Below are positions 22,284 to 33,848 of a stretch of 60,475 nt of DNA, in pieces (within the stretch, counting starts at the first letter, position 1; each line of letters opens with the position of its first letter). The notes under the pieces are model-generated. The model worked only from the letters and a program-made list of their open reading frames with translations, was not told where the DNA came from and did no database searches. This DNA comes from Intoshia linei (lineage: Eukaryota; Orthonectida; Rhopaluridae). A program made the translations under genes and the position numbers. The stretch is from contig LWCA01000072.1 of the NCBI GenBank assembly GCA_001642005.1, positions 1-60,475 of the forward strand. The letters run 5' to 3'.

Positions 22284-24948
22284 TTAGTTATATTCAAAAA
22301 TAAAAAAACTTTAATGTTAAATATTCAATATTTTGCTAAGCAAAATTTGCTAAATATAAATAAATTGTAGCCATTAGAGTTTTAGTGTCATGTAAATTTT
22401 AATTAAAATATTTAAGTAGTAAATTAAATTAATCTATTTTTTTTACATATTTTTGGCTGATTTTATTTCCGATCGTTTAAATGCAAGCCCTAATTTTTTC
22501 AATGATAGTAAACACCACAATTATTACGTTATCTAATATTAGATTGGTAGGAGTTGATTTTTGCAAGTAAAAGGCAAGTTGATATTTTGAGTACAGTTTT
22601 AGTTTATTTAGTTTAAGTTATTAGTTTAAAATATTTCGATTAACATTTTGTAAAATAAAAATATTGTTTCTACAATTTCAAAAAAAAATGTGCATTGAAC
22701 GTCTACACATTTTCCATAAAGAAATATGGGTGAAAATCTATATAATTTATATTTTTTTAATTAATAAATATTATATTTTATTTAAAAAATGAGTTTACTA
22801 AATATTAAATCAATAAATAGAATTGAATATAAAGACAATATTTTTATGGCAATGACGTCTAAATTAAATTAAACTGAAATCAAAATTTTAGTGTGAAAAA
22901 TAAAAAATAATGATTAAATTATAAGCCTATGCGCACACATGAGTCATGAGCTACAATTATTGATATTTTGGGCAGTGTAAGCAGTAAGGCGAGCCTCATA
23001 TTTATCTGTTTCTTGACTTTGTTATTAAATGAACAAGCGTAGAAAATCCTACTTCCCAGAGATAAGTTGATAAAAGGTGGTAGCAATCTCAAAGAAATCC
23101 TAAATACATTTAGATATAAATCAATCATATTACACCAAAAAGTACTTAGTGGTTTTTCATAGAAAATATTACGTGCGGCGGAATTATTTATTCAATCTAT
23201 TAATTCGTCCTGTATTTTATCGGGAATAGTTTCTATATTGAATGAAGAACAAAATTTTCAAATTCTTGCCACCCAGGTTGAAAACCACTTACTTATAAAT
23301 AAAAATATGTTTTTTTCTCTAAAAAACTTAAATGAAAATAAAAGACTTTTTTGTTGATTTCATATAAAGGTAGTTTCAAATTTGGATAAACGATATCAAG
23401 GTTATCTTACATTCATTATCCATTGTTTCTAAACATTTCAACCAATAGTTTAATATTAATGCAATGTTAAGCGTATAGTCACATTTGGAGAATATTATAA
23501 CATTTACGAAATATTTAAATCATTAATTTTGTCATAATTAAACCTAGTTTATATGTAAATTCGTACATATATTTTCATAATTTATTTGTTGTTCAATTTT
23601 TAAAATAGCTATTATTAACATTCAGATGTATATATTTATTATTTACAATCTCCAACAAAAAGATATATAAATACAAAATATCTACAGATATATTTAATAA
23701 TTTTAATTTTAAAAATAATTATTTTAAATTACTTTTCCATAGAAATAATCCTCTTTAGCGGAATTCCTATATTTTTAGTTCCAAAAATTCCATTAAATAG
23801 GACTTAAACTGTACTATAATAATTTAAATCACATGGTATTTAATTTAAACGAGTGATTATTATTTTTCTACTCTTATAAACACTAGGGTAATCCCATCGA
23901 AATCTTAAATCCTCTACTATATAACATTGCAATAAATGTTGATCGTAACATACTACCATTACTTGTTTGCCAATATTGGATTTGATAAATAATTGGTGTT
24001 ATTTTTACTAACATCTGTGATTTACCATTAGAGGTAGAAGTTATATCTACAATGTATATCTGAATTAAATTTACAATATTAATCAGTTAGAATTTGAAGT
24101 ATAAATTAAATATTTTTAGATTTTACGTTAGTTAATTTTCTTAATTTGAATATGTAAACAATTAAAGAAATGTTTAATAATAGTGATTTCCAAGATTAAT
24201 AGATGAAGACATTGGAAGCAATTTTAATCCATAACAAAATATATTCTTTCATCTTATTAGCCTAGATATCTTTTACAATAAACTGTATATTATACCGAAT
24301 TCGTAAAGTTCTATTATGACAATTATCTTTTGTAAAAAACATCAAATGTATTATTAGTTGATTGTAGCATATGAAAAAGGAATCTCTGAAGCTTATACTT
24401 TTTCAATAAATTAAACCATATAGAATTTATCACATTTTAATCTTTTTGTCCAGTATTAATACTAAAAAATCGGAAATATTCACGATCAATTAGAAAATCT
24501 CAAAATCGCGTAATTCGCTTATATTTTTTATGTGTTGAAAGCTGCTATAGAAAGTCATATCATTAATACTCTGCCGTAGTTTTGCGAATTTCTAAAACTA
24601 ACACGCAAGTATTCATCTTTAGAATTTAAAAGATTGATTATAAAATTTCTTCCAGGCCGATAAAAATAAACTGTTCACTAACTTGCCATACAATTAGGTT
24701 TCAAAAAGATCTTCCAATAGGTTAGATGTCAAGCATCATTATTTGATTTTGATATTTTAGAGAATCAAATCGTTTGAGTCACCACAGTATACGGTAAATT
24801 CAACAATAAAACAACTCCGTGATTTTAAATGTTGGATGCTTCTTCCAATTTATGTGAAATCTATATCTGTGAATTGATATGAAATTTATAAATTAAAAAA
24901 ATATATGTTATCGTCTAAAATCAAAATAATTTAATATATAAAAACAAC
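22284..24948. other. 2.7-kb spacer between the RBM12-like paralogues
   Basis: Holds a short family R piece (about 22670-22745) and a decayed minus-strand frame at 23128-22919. That frame's end (INMRLALLLTLPKISIIVAH) resembles the C-terminus of hAT-derived ZBED/FAM200-type proteins, so it is probably a transposon relic. From 23.3 to 24.9 kb nothing is recognised; part may be promoter and 5' UTR of the short paralogue or 3' UTR of the long one. Confidence 0.4.
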
Positions 24949-27345
24949 TCATCGAAAATATTCTTGTATATAAACTCGATTATTCTTGAAAAGTGTATTA
25001 TTATATTCCTTGATAATTTCGTCAATGTTGATTCCCGGTTTCAATCCAATGACGGCAGAATGTATGTCTCGATCTTTAAACAACCAAATATCACTAGAAG
25101 ACAAATGAATTGGCGAAAAAAATTTTATAGCATCCAATCTGGAAAAAGACGCTGTAAGATTTTGAATCACAATGATACTGTAAGATCTTGGGATATGTGA
25201 TGCCATTTTTCGCATGTATTTTAAATCAGCCGGTCTGAATTTTCGTTCAAACTCTTCTCTGTGGTCTTTGGTATTGGAAGCTTCAAAATATTTTGATTTG
25301 TGAATTTTTATACGATCAAACATTTCGGAAATTAAAATCTTTTTAATACGAAGTTTAGTACCCAGAACAGGTTTAGAAGATAATGATGATTTCATAATAT
25401 TATCCAACTCTTCAGGTGTAGGTGTTCTAATATAAGCAGTGCCTAAACATTGTCCATTTTTATCAAATTCAATATAAATCCAAGATTCAACCAATTTTGT
25501 AGGATATGTTGCATCAATTAAATGAGCATGTTTAATGCGAGGAGGTAACATTGAAACACAAACAGCAAACTCATGTGGAGTTGTGTTCAACCTTGACTTA
25601 ATACTAGGTTTTTTAGTTAAACGGGATTCAATGCGCCGTATATCCATTGATTCTTCAGGTAATTCATTGAGTTCAACACTAAGTCTATCATGCATACCGT
25701 TAGCCGACACTGAATGTATGGATTCAACATAATTGTTAAAATCTTCGACAGTACAAAATTTTAATTCTAGAGGTATACAACCATTTGTACTCACCTTGTC
25801 CAAACGCATGGCTATTTTGCAATCTTCAACAGAAGCAAATTTAATATAACATGACGAATACTTTGAATCACTACACGGAATTAATTTAATACCACCACTA
25901 ACAATAACCGACATTCCAAAAAATTTACGTATGAGTTTATAAGAAGGACATCGGGGAATATTTTCAGCTAGAATATATTTTGATTCAAAAACTTTTCGAG
26001 ACGTGGGTACATTTTTGGCACCAAACGACCTAAAATTGCGTTGATCGGAATCTCTTCTATAAGATTTATTGGCTTTTTCTATATTTTCCTGGATTTTTTT
26101 TTCTTTCAAAAAGTTTATAAATTCCATTGTCAATTTGGGGTCCTTAAATGTTTTCATAAAAGAACTCCCTTTTACCTCGGGGATATTAAAGGCATCGTTA
26201 ATATTGTCAAATTTTGAAGATTTCGATGTATATTTGAATTCTCTTTTTGGTGACAAACCCGGTGAGATATTTACAGATCTAGACATGGATACACGTTTTC
26301 CCCTTTGAGATCTCTCCTCATTGCCATTAGACCTACGCGGAGAAGTTCTTCGAACATCATTGTATTTAGGAGGTGCATATTCGCGTTCATCGTTACGCCC
26401 CACTGGAGAAACATGTCTTGATTTGATTGGTCGATGCCTTGAAGATTCGTGATTAGGTTCAATTCCTCTCTTTGATGTCGTTCGTACTCTACCAGGTGAT
26501 CGTCTCGGAGAGTATTTGAATCTATGTCGATCGTAGTCTGATTCATTTCGACGAGATCGTTCTCTAGAGTATTTTCTGTCCCTAGAACGTCGCCTCTCCG
26601 TATAAGACGTTTCGTTTAGTTTAACATCCATTTTTTTATGTTCTTTATAAACAAAATCTGAATAATCATTGAGAGGGGATTGCCGTTTAGCTCTATAAAA
26701 AGAATCCGATTGTGTGGACAAATTTGGTTTGGTATATTCTTCAGTTCTCCTACCATTGTTTATAATCGGAATAGAACTGTTAGACGTGTTTTGTACATCC
26801 AAAAGAGCATTTTTTATTAATTCAATTTGTTTTGGGTTCATTTGTTGCAACATGTGACTTATGACTTTGCCATTATTGTTAAAACCACTATCTGATGTAG
26901 GGTAAATGTTATAATTTCCAATAGGCTGTATAGGGACTACCATTGGATTGTTATTTAAGTTTTGAGGAATAAGATTTAAATTTGGAGGATTAATATTCAA
27001 ACCAGAGTGATTTTGAGTCATGATAGGTTGATTCATTGGCTGCTGAGCGGGTATAAAATTATTGATAGGCTGAGTTTGCGTAAAAGAAGGCTTAAGAGTA
27101 AAAATTTCACCCATTTCGTTGGCATTGCTTAATGATAATGAAATTTTTTGATTGCATAAAGTATCTCCATGCAACATCATTGCTCGACGTGCGTCGTCTT
27201 CAGTAGAAAATCGTATAAAAGTATCTCCATCAATTCCAATATGAACACCACCATCCGGTATATTCATTCCTCTAAAAAAATTTCGTACATCTCCGGCAGT
27301 AGCATAATAAGCTAGGTTTTGTAGACGCACTATTACACTTGACAT
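24949..27345 (-). CDS. RBM12-like RNA-binding protein, long paralogue with RS-type linker
   Basis: A single 798-codon frame. RRM 1 (residues 1-75: VIVRLQNLAYYATAGDVRNF, IPDGGVHIGIDG) is strongly RBM12-like. A Pro/Asn/Gln-rich linker follows, with repeated NPPNLN-type runs. Residues about 250-370 are an Arg/Ser-rich, SR-protein-like tract (RRRSRDRKYSRERSRR; SPRRSPGR) expected to be phosphorylated and to favour splicing-factor contacts. RRM 2 is at about 465-545 (YILAENIPRCPSYKLIRKFF), a degenerate RRM at 605-690 (FAVCVSMLPP), and a last RRM at 715-798 (IIVIQNLTASFSRLDAIKFF). Family RNA binding is known; a splicing role is inferred. Intronless. The best orthologue of RBM12 in this pair, because it keeps the long linker. 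Confidence 0.9.
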   Translation of the reverse strand: MSSVIVRLQNLAYYATAGDVRNFFRGMNIPDGGVHIGIDGDTFIRFSTEDDARRAMMLHGDTLCNQKISLSLSNANEMGEIFTLKPSFTQTQPINNFIPAQQPMNQPIMTQNHSGLNINPPNLNLIPQNLNNNPMVVPIQPIGNYNIYPTSDSGFNNNGKVISHMLQQMNPKQIELIKNALLDVQNTSNSSIPIINNGRRTEEYTKPNLSTQSDSFYRAKRQSPLNDYSDFVYKEHKKMDVKLNETSYTERRRSRDRKYSRERSRRNESDYDRHRFKYSPRRSPGRVRTTSKRGIEPNHESSRHRPIKSRHVSPVGRNDEREYAPPKYNDVRRTSPRRSNGNEERSQRGKRVSMSRSVNISPGLSPKREFKYTSKSSKFDNINDAFNIPEVKGSSFMKTFKDPKLTMEFINFLKEKKIQENIEKANKSYRRDSDQRNFRSFGAKNVPTSRKVFESKYILAENIPRCPSYKLIRKFFGMSVIVSGGIKLIPCSDSKYSSCYIKFASVEDCKIAMRLDKVSTNGCIPLELKFCTVEDFNNYVESIHSVSANGMHDRLSVELNELPEESMDIRRIESRLTKKPSIKSRLNTTPHEFAVCVSMLPPRIKHAHLIDATYPTKLVESWIYIEFDKNGQCLGTAYIRTPTPEELDNIMKSSLSSKPVLGTKLRIKKILISEMFDRIKIHKSKYFEASNTKDHREEFERKFRPADLKYMRKMASHIPRSYSIIVIQNLTASFSRLDAIKFFSPIHLSSSDIWLFKDRDIHSAVIGLKPGINIDEIIKEYNNTLFKNNRVYIQEYFR

Positions 27346-27642
27346 TTGATTCTATGCAATAAAAAATATAAATTTATATAATTACAGAATTTTTTGTTGA
27401 TATTTTGCAATTAGTTTTACAAACAAATTATATTTTTAATTTACCTTGAATGCTCGTGTGATAATAAATACAAATAAACTTCTCAGATTAGGTTACTATA
27501 GAGTTATAGTATGTTTCTATAACAATTGAGATCATAGTCAAATTTAAATTTGTCTGCTTGCAATCAATAATCACAAGGCAACACATCCGTTGTTAAATTA
27601 AGTATTAACAAATTTATGAATAGAAAATTTAATTACAAAAAA

Positions 27643-30600
27643 CTATATTTTTTTTTTAGTATCTTTAATTTTGCTAATAACCTGGTTATAATCGAAATTT
27701 TCTACTGGTGCAGAAGTGGACGCTTTTCGGAATTGCATTTCATTGTATTTATATTTATCGAAATTTCTCGCCGCACTTTTGGCTTGATAGTAATCTATAG
27801 GAAATTTTAATTAAATTCAATACTTTTTATCATACTTTCTTTTAAACTATCTATAAAATTTGGAGTTGATATTCCAGTCTTGCTTTGATTAAATTTGTGC
27901 ATAGGTAATGGTTTTACAATTTTTAGCATTGATTGTATTTTTTCGTTTTTGAGCAACAAAGTGAATATAATCGCCATACAATTTGATGACAGCCAATAAA
28001 TTCCCAACATCTTAATTTTATATTTTAATTTAAAACATTAGATATCGGAAATGAAAATTTTAACAAAAATTAAAACGAATCAATGTTTTGTAAATTAACC
28101 CGATACTTAAAAATAAGACTGATACAGTCAATCTAGAACAGGGGTGCACAACCTTTCCACCAATTCAGCCACAATGCTACTTTTCTCATTGATACTACGA
28201 CCGCACAAAATTTACTTCGACATTAAGAAAGTTTACTCTGGACCTAAATTTTAGGTCTAATAAAATAGTTTTCTTTATATTTTAATGAGTCAGTTTTAAT
28301 TAAAATTAATCCTTAGTTCACTCATATAAATTAACACCATATTTGTCATTTAACTGAATCGGAATAAATAGCAATAGTAGGATTAATGCAGTGCTTCTCA
28401 TGGGGGTGACTGGTCACTCAAAGAGTGTGAATATGAAAATTTAGATAATTGTAGGCTAATTTACAATTTTACCAATCCTAAAGGAAGAAATCCCTTTTTA
28501 CCAATATTTTTTTTAAAAATCCACTTTTACCAAATTTTTAGATCAATAATTCTTCTGACTAATTCCATTAGAAAAAACCTAATTTAAAAAAAATTTGAAA
28601 AATCTCCTTTTACTAATAATTTAAATAATTTAATAATATTATATTAATAATTTAATAACTTAAAAAACATTAATTATTACTTTTTGGGTGAATAATTAAT
28701 AATAATTGGACAATAGAAAAAAATTCCATTAAATATCGATTTGTTCACACATTAGAATGGAAGACATAAAAAAATATGTAAATATTAATAATGACATAAT
28801 AAAAAAAAAAATCAGTGACTGCCTTGTTTTTGTGTGCCTTTCGCTAACATTTGAGAAACTGGGGCAAAGTCCAGAATGTAACTTTATGATTAAAATATTT
28901 TAAATAGACCTTGAATAAAATTTCATTTTAACTTTTAAATTTGAAGTAAAATGATATATTGCATTATGATCAAATGTATTGCCCACGGCCGCACATAAAC
29001 GCTCTCACGGCCACACGTTGTGCACCCCTGATCTAGAAGCATAACTACAATTTCCGTTTAATATTATGTGATTTATGTAGTTTTAATTTCATGATACATA
29101 AAAAATGAATACCGCTGGAAATTTGCAAATAAATATAAATGAAATAAATGGCATAGTTCGCAAAAACCATTTCATATTATTTGTTATTTGGGATACTTTT
29201 GTACTTTCTGTACCCAGTTCCAAACAAATCAAAATCGACAATGAAGTTAATGTTGGTAAAATGTAATATGGGTCCGCCAAGTTTAATGAAGTCAACCATC
29301 CAATCTTTTCACTAAAATAATACGCATATTTAAATAATACATCTTTAAATGCACAATTGAAACTTTGAAAAGTCAATTAATTTCAAAAATTTGAGTTTTC
29401 AGTTTTCGACAATAAACAAATTAAAAAAGTAATCCTTTTTATCTTATCATCACATCCATATAATAATAAATATAAAATTACTCTAGAATTGGTAAGTTGG
29501 CTGATGTAATACTTCTAATGGAAAAAAAACTTGAAAAAAATAAAGGCGTCTAAAATTAATAAAATTATGATAATTTTAAAAATATATTTGTATTGTATAC
29601 ATTACATGTATTGCGGACAACAAAAAGGGAAAGTTTGAAATAACTTATAATGAAATTTTTAATTAATATAACAGAAAACAGTTAATGAAGCTGCTCAGAA
29701 GTTTAGGTATAGGCCATATTTATTTTCAACATTGAGTCAATAATATTCTATGTAATTGGGCAAAACCATATGATTTGCTTAAAAAAAGTGAAAGTTCATT
29801 TATCGATCATAAAAATTAAATATTATCATTTAAAAATACTCTTGACATGACTCTAAATCAATACTCTAAAATAAACTAGGAAAGAGTCATTGGCATGTGG
29901 GTTGCAGGAACGACACAAACGGAAATATCTAATAATCTGAATTATTACCTCGTAGTCGTAAAAAAATATGAGAAAGGCGGTTAACTGACCCGTCAATATT
30001 ATTCCCGTAGATATTCAAAATTAACTTTGCAATTATCCTCCAAATACTCTATAATATTGGCAGGGACTAAAAACCAATTCCGTTAAAATATGTAATCAGG
30101 TAAAAACATTTAAATATTGATCTTTCTCCAAAAAGCGTTCGGAGATATTATACTCAATTGGATTTAATATATGTTTCTCCAATAAAGTCACCTAATATTT
30201 CCGAAAATCATAGGTTTAAGCGAAAAAAACTATTTTTATCCTTTATTGAAAAACCCAACGAATTTTGAAAAACCGTTATTTGGTCGGATGAATTAAAAAT
30301 AATGTTACATAATTATAGTGGTATGGAAAAATTTTTTTTGATTTGGTAGTGTAATGTAATGAAGTCGTTTTTCCTACCAAAAGACTGGAAAGTTAAAAAC
30401 TGTTGATAAAACCATAAATTCAATTGAATACATAAATATTCGAAGAAATTGGGCTTCATTTTTTCAAATTTAGCTTTAAAAAATTATATTATTGGTCATC
30501 ATAACTATTTAGTGTTATATTTAAAATGTAAAGTCGAGATCCTTAGAAGAGTGGCTAGGGCAATATCACACAAAGCATCGTTTTCGAACAAAAATTTTTA

Positions 30601-32673
30601 GGGGCCTATTTTTCATTTTCGGATTGCATTGAGCTGGGTAGGTTCGACTCTTACCTAATGAACATTAACCATTTTTATAAAAAAAATAAATTTTTATATA
30701 GAAACTTTATTCAACTAAACAATTATATCCATATAGATTAGGGGTGTCAGACTCAATTTGCTTGGCGGGCCAAATATAAATCAACTTATTACGCGGGCCG
30801 TACAAAAAAATCTTAACTCAAAAAATTATGTTAAAACTAACAGACTTAATTAATTTGTAATAATTTTAATTGATAAAATGAAATATAAAACAATAAAATA
30901 AAATAAGTGTCAAAATAATATTAAAATTGTAATGAAACAATAAATCATGAAAAATATATGAAAAAACTGTAAAATAAGAAATATGTGTAATTAAATTGTT
31001 ATAAATCATAAAAATTTTTATTATAACGCGGGCCGCATAATTGACTCCACTGATCTATTTGCAAAATAAAACTCCATGCACCCAAACAAACACGATGATT
31101 TATAACCAACAAATATGATAAACGCGTAACTTTGTGAAATTGAAATCATTAAAAAAATGTTAATCTGAGGTTTTAATGGTATGAAATGTATATTTTAGAG
31201 GTTTAGATTTATAATAATAATTATTATGCTTTGACAAACGATCCCATAAACTTTTTTTATTGTTTTATAAACTTCTAAGATTTTTTTAAAAAAAAATGTA
31301 ATTTGACTTTTTGACCCTGAAAGACAATTTCTGAAAATGAAATTTGCGATAAAATCAATGATTAGACATAATGAAAAACTGTACTAAAAATTAAATTTTT
31401 AAAATTTTAGCAGTTTTAATTTTTTAATTAAACCGTAACACAAACATTCAATTTTATATAAGTAAATGATGCAAAAATTTCAAATACACTAAAACTTTTT
31501 CAAACGCACCCTAGGTTGAATAATTAGATTTATTATTAAATTTTAAAGTTCTCACTTCAGATCAGTGGTTCTCAAATACGGTTCTGCTGACTACTACAGC
31601 AGTTCTTCTCATTGGGGTGACTGGTCATCCCAATGAATGATAAATTTATAGCATATTTTATTCAATTTAAAATCTAAGAAAAAACCAAAATTTTACCAAG
31701 CCTTCAGGAAAAATCTCATTTTACCAATATTTTTTTGAATAATCCCATTTTACCCAAACTCATAGATCAAAAATCCCTCTATTTGATCCCAAAAGAAACA
31801 ACCTAAATTACATACCCTTAAGGAGTAACACCGCTTTTACCAATATTTTTCTGATTAATCCCATTTTACCAAAAATTAATATTTTAAAAATAAAATAATT
31901 CAAATTGTTCAGAAGGCCGCACTTTCCCCACCTCTGTACAAGATCTTAACACAGTAAAGTCATAATAATTTTGTTACGTCTATTAACCGTTAAATTCTTT
32001 TAAATTAAAAAATGAATGTTTAAACTGACATACCTGAATAATTGGAGGTAACATTGATTTAAATGCATTCTTTCGTACCTTTTCCAAATCCTTCATTTCC
32101 ATAGCGACTATACTTACTAAAAATAATACCAAATGAAATTTTAAATAGTACAATCATTAGGATTTCTCGAATTCATGGCTGTTTTCATTCTCTGTTGAAC
32201 CTTCATTAGCCTTGGAATATCATTGGAAAACTGAGCAGTGTATTTCCGTGCCATTATATTAATCGGTAGTGTAACAGACCTAATAAATACTCCTAAAGCG
32301 ACGGCAGTAGCCCACCAAGGTAAATCCAAGTTGTGAACATTTTCCAAAAATATTTGAATCCAACCTACGGGCGTGTAACTACATCCAAAACCGTAATCAT
32401 ACAAAGAATTTGAAAAGGTATCTGCAACTGGTTCAAAGTTAATAAATTCAGTTTGATTAGATGCAAACGGAGGAGTAGGTATTTCAAAATTTTTAGCTTC
32501 ATTAGACACATTGACATCAAACGCACTTGATTTGTTAGCCCAACAAATACGTTGATATTTAGCTTTTGACGCAAATTTTAAAATGTGCCTCGTCTAAAAT
32601 ATTTATGTAGATTTAAATACACTTGTAACTTGTAATTTTAAATTACGTGAATTAATTTGGTGCTTTTAAACAT
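27643..32673 (-). CDS. OXA1L: OXA1L, mitochondrial inner-membrane insertase (Oxa1/YidC/Alb3 family)
   Basis: Seven exons: 32673-32647 (MFKSTKLIH), 32593-32152, 32116-32034, 29549-29531 (microexon), 29362-29113, 28010-27824, 27794-27643 (stop), about 386 residues. The start encodes a basic, acid-poor presequence. Family landmarks: LPWWATAVALGVFIRSVTLP (first insertase TM), KSMLPPIIQ/TPLFFS, GWLTSLNLADPYYILPTLTS, KWFLRTMPF and FPA/MLGIYWLSSN, spread over exons exactly as in metazoan OXA1L, plus the basic C-terminal tail. The family inserts mitochondrially encoded proteins, including complex IV subunits. The microexon fits by sequence but is one base out of phase at a T run (29534-29541), so an extra or lost base or an unusual donor is likely. 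The large introns hold a hAT MITE and a Tc1 relic. The last intron is 29 nt. Confidence 0.92.
28139..29030. mobile_element. hAT-type MITE with perfect 8-bp target duplication
   Basis: Perfect flanking copies of ATCTAGAA (28131-28138, 29031-29038). Terminal inverted repeats CAGGGGTGCACAAC and GTTGTGCACCCCTG are perfect over 14 bp. It is 892 bp with no transposase frame. A second hAT-like piece is nested at about 28390-28863 (CAGTGCTTCTCA ... TGAGAAACTG). Located in an OXA1L intron. Confidence 0.9.
29870..30420 (+). pseudogene. Tc1/mariner-like transposase pseudogene
   Basis: Broken frames show a helix-turn-helix start (ERVIGMWVAGTTQTEISNNL), then LTDPS, and further on TVIWSDEL followed by LHNYSG, which corresponds to the first catalytic Asp region (W-S-D-E) of Tc1 transposases. 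Numerous stops and frameshifts; inactive. Located in an OXA1L intron. Confidence 0.65.
30739..31052. mobile_element. Short hAT-like repeat (family of 47979-48527)
   Basis: Shares GGGGTGTCAGACTCAATTTG, CTTGGCGGGC and AAAATTATGTTAAAACTAAC with the 48.0-kb element. It ends GCGGGCCGCATAATTGACTCCACTG. No convincing target duplication remains. Confidence 0.6.
31200..31470. repeat. Family R fragment
   Basis: Contains the late part of the family (TTTTTGACCCTGAAAGAC, GAAATTTGCGATAAAATC) and the end TTATATAAGTAAATG. OXA1L intron. Confidence 0.55.
31565..31936. mobile_element. hAT-like relic
   Basis: Begins CAGTGGTTCTCAAATACGG, with internal CATTGGGGTGACTGGTCA shared with the element nested at 28.4 kb, and repeated ATTTTTCTGATTAATCCCATT-like phrases. 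It ends near CCCCACCTCTG. No clear target duplication. Confidence 0.5.
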
Positions 32674-32709
32674 TTAGGTTAAATTTTAAGAAGACTTTAA
32701 ATTTATTGA
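32674..32709. promoter_or_regulatory. 36-bp gap between the divergent OXA1L and COX11 start codons
   Basis: Only 36 bp, of which 29 are A or T, separate the two ATGs. Any core promoter for one gene must overlap the transcribed start of the other, or lie within its first exon or intron. No CCAAT, TATA or other defined box can be asserted. The OXA1L first exon is only 9 codons. Confidence 0.7.
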
Positions 32710-33796
32710 ATGTTTAGTATTTTTAGAAATTTAATAAAATTTAGCTCACGATTGAATAAAAATAGATGGAAAAGTGGAAATTCAAAGCATAATTATGCTA
32801 AAACTGACAAAAAGGCTGATTCAAGAATGTTATACCGGAAAATTGTGACAAATTGGTGTTTGACCATTTCCATATTCATGCTGGGGTTTGCTTATGCTGG
32901 TGTTCCCTTATATCAAAGATTTTGTAAAGTATGTTTATTTTATTATTTTTCCTTAATTAGCAGAGCATTGGAGCCGGTGGACAAGTGGCTGATGCTGCCA
33001 ATTTTCAAAAAAAGAAAAAACCTGGTCTAGTTGATAAGCTTAAAAATTCTGGTCATTTAAAATCCAAAAAAGTTTATACTGTTCATTTTTATGCTGATGT
33101 TTATTCCAATATGGCCTGGAATTTTCGTCCTGCTCAAAAAACTGTTAAGGTATTCTTTTATTTAAATTTATTAATCTTTCTTGGTGCATGTTAATATTTA
33201 GGTTGCCGCAGGGGAGACTGCATTAGCATTTTATAAAGCTAAGAATCCTTCGGATGAACCAATTATTGGAATTTCTACCTATTCTGTCCACCCTTCATCT
33301 GCCGGATTGCATTTTAATAAAATCCAAGTACGATTTAATGTTAATGTTAAATTGAATGTAAACTTAAGTTGCTATTAATCCAAAATTGCGCTTAAAGAGC
33401 GTGTATCAGGACCAGACCTGTAGTGTAATAAAATTGTACTAATTTAATATTTTGATAATGGATATTTTTTATTTCCTAGGGACATATATCTTTACACGGG
33501 TTTGATTTAATGTAGTATTTATGATTGTAATTTTAGTGCTTTTGTTTTGAAGATCAATTGCTCAATGCTCACGAAGAGGTAATTAATATATCATGATTTA
33601 CGATTATAAATTTACATTATTTCATTAATATTTAACTGTTTAGGTTGATTTACCTATATTCTTCTTTCTGGATCCAGATATCGAAAACGAAGAAACTATG
33701 AAAGGAGTTACAGATATATACCTTTCATATACCTTTTTTAAATCAAAAAACAACAGCATTTTCAATATACCACAAAAAATACCAATAAAAATTTAA
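32710..33796 (+). CDS. COX11: COX11, copper delivery to the CuB site of cytochrome c oxidase
   Basis: Five exons, 32710-32928, 32961-33149, 33202-33327, 33537-33578, 33644-33796, all phase 0, giving 242 residues. A basic N-terminus precedes one TM helix (LTISIFM LGFAYAGVPLYQRFC), as in the family. The intermembrane-space domain shows HFYADVYSNMAWNFRPAQKTV, GETALAFYKAKNPSDEPIIG and the diagnostic copper-binding CFCFE (33537-33551) at the start of exon 4. VDLPIFFFLDPDI and YLSYTFF follow. COX11 binds Cu(I) through the CxC pair and loads COX1. The length is normal for the mature protein with a short presequence. Intron 1 is 32 nt. Shares its start region with OXA1L. Confidence 0.97.
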
Positions 33797-33848
33797 AATA
33801 GTTTTTAAACATTTTATTCAAAAATATACATTTTTTGGTAATTTATAT

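Noticed and set aside
27616-27810. 64-codon plus-strand open frame
   Set aside because: It is the antisense shadow of the last OXA1L exon (27794-27643), which joins in phase through a 29-nt intron and fits the family's C-terminal tail.
27807-28010. Stand-alone 67-residue membrane protein on the minus strand
   Set aside because: IYWLSSN and the following residues are the Oxa1 fifth TM region; the ATG is an internal residue directly after a splice acceptor.
30540-30660. Possible structural RNA around GGTAGGTTCGACTCTTACC
   Set aside because: The sequence is shared with the 47.1-kb and 18.1-kb hAT-like elements and is part of that repeat.
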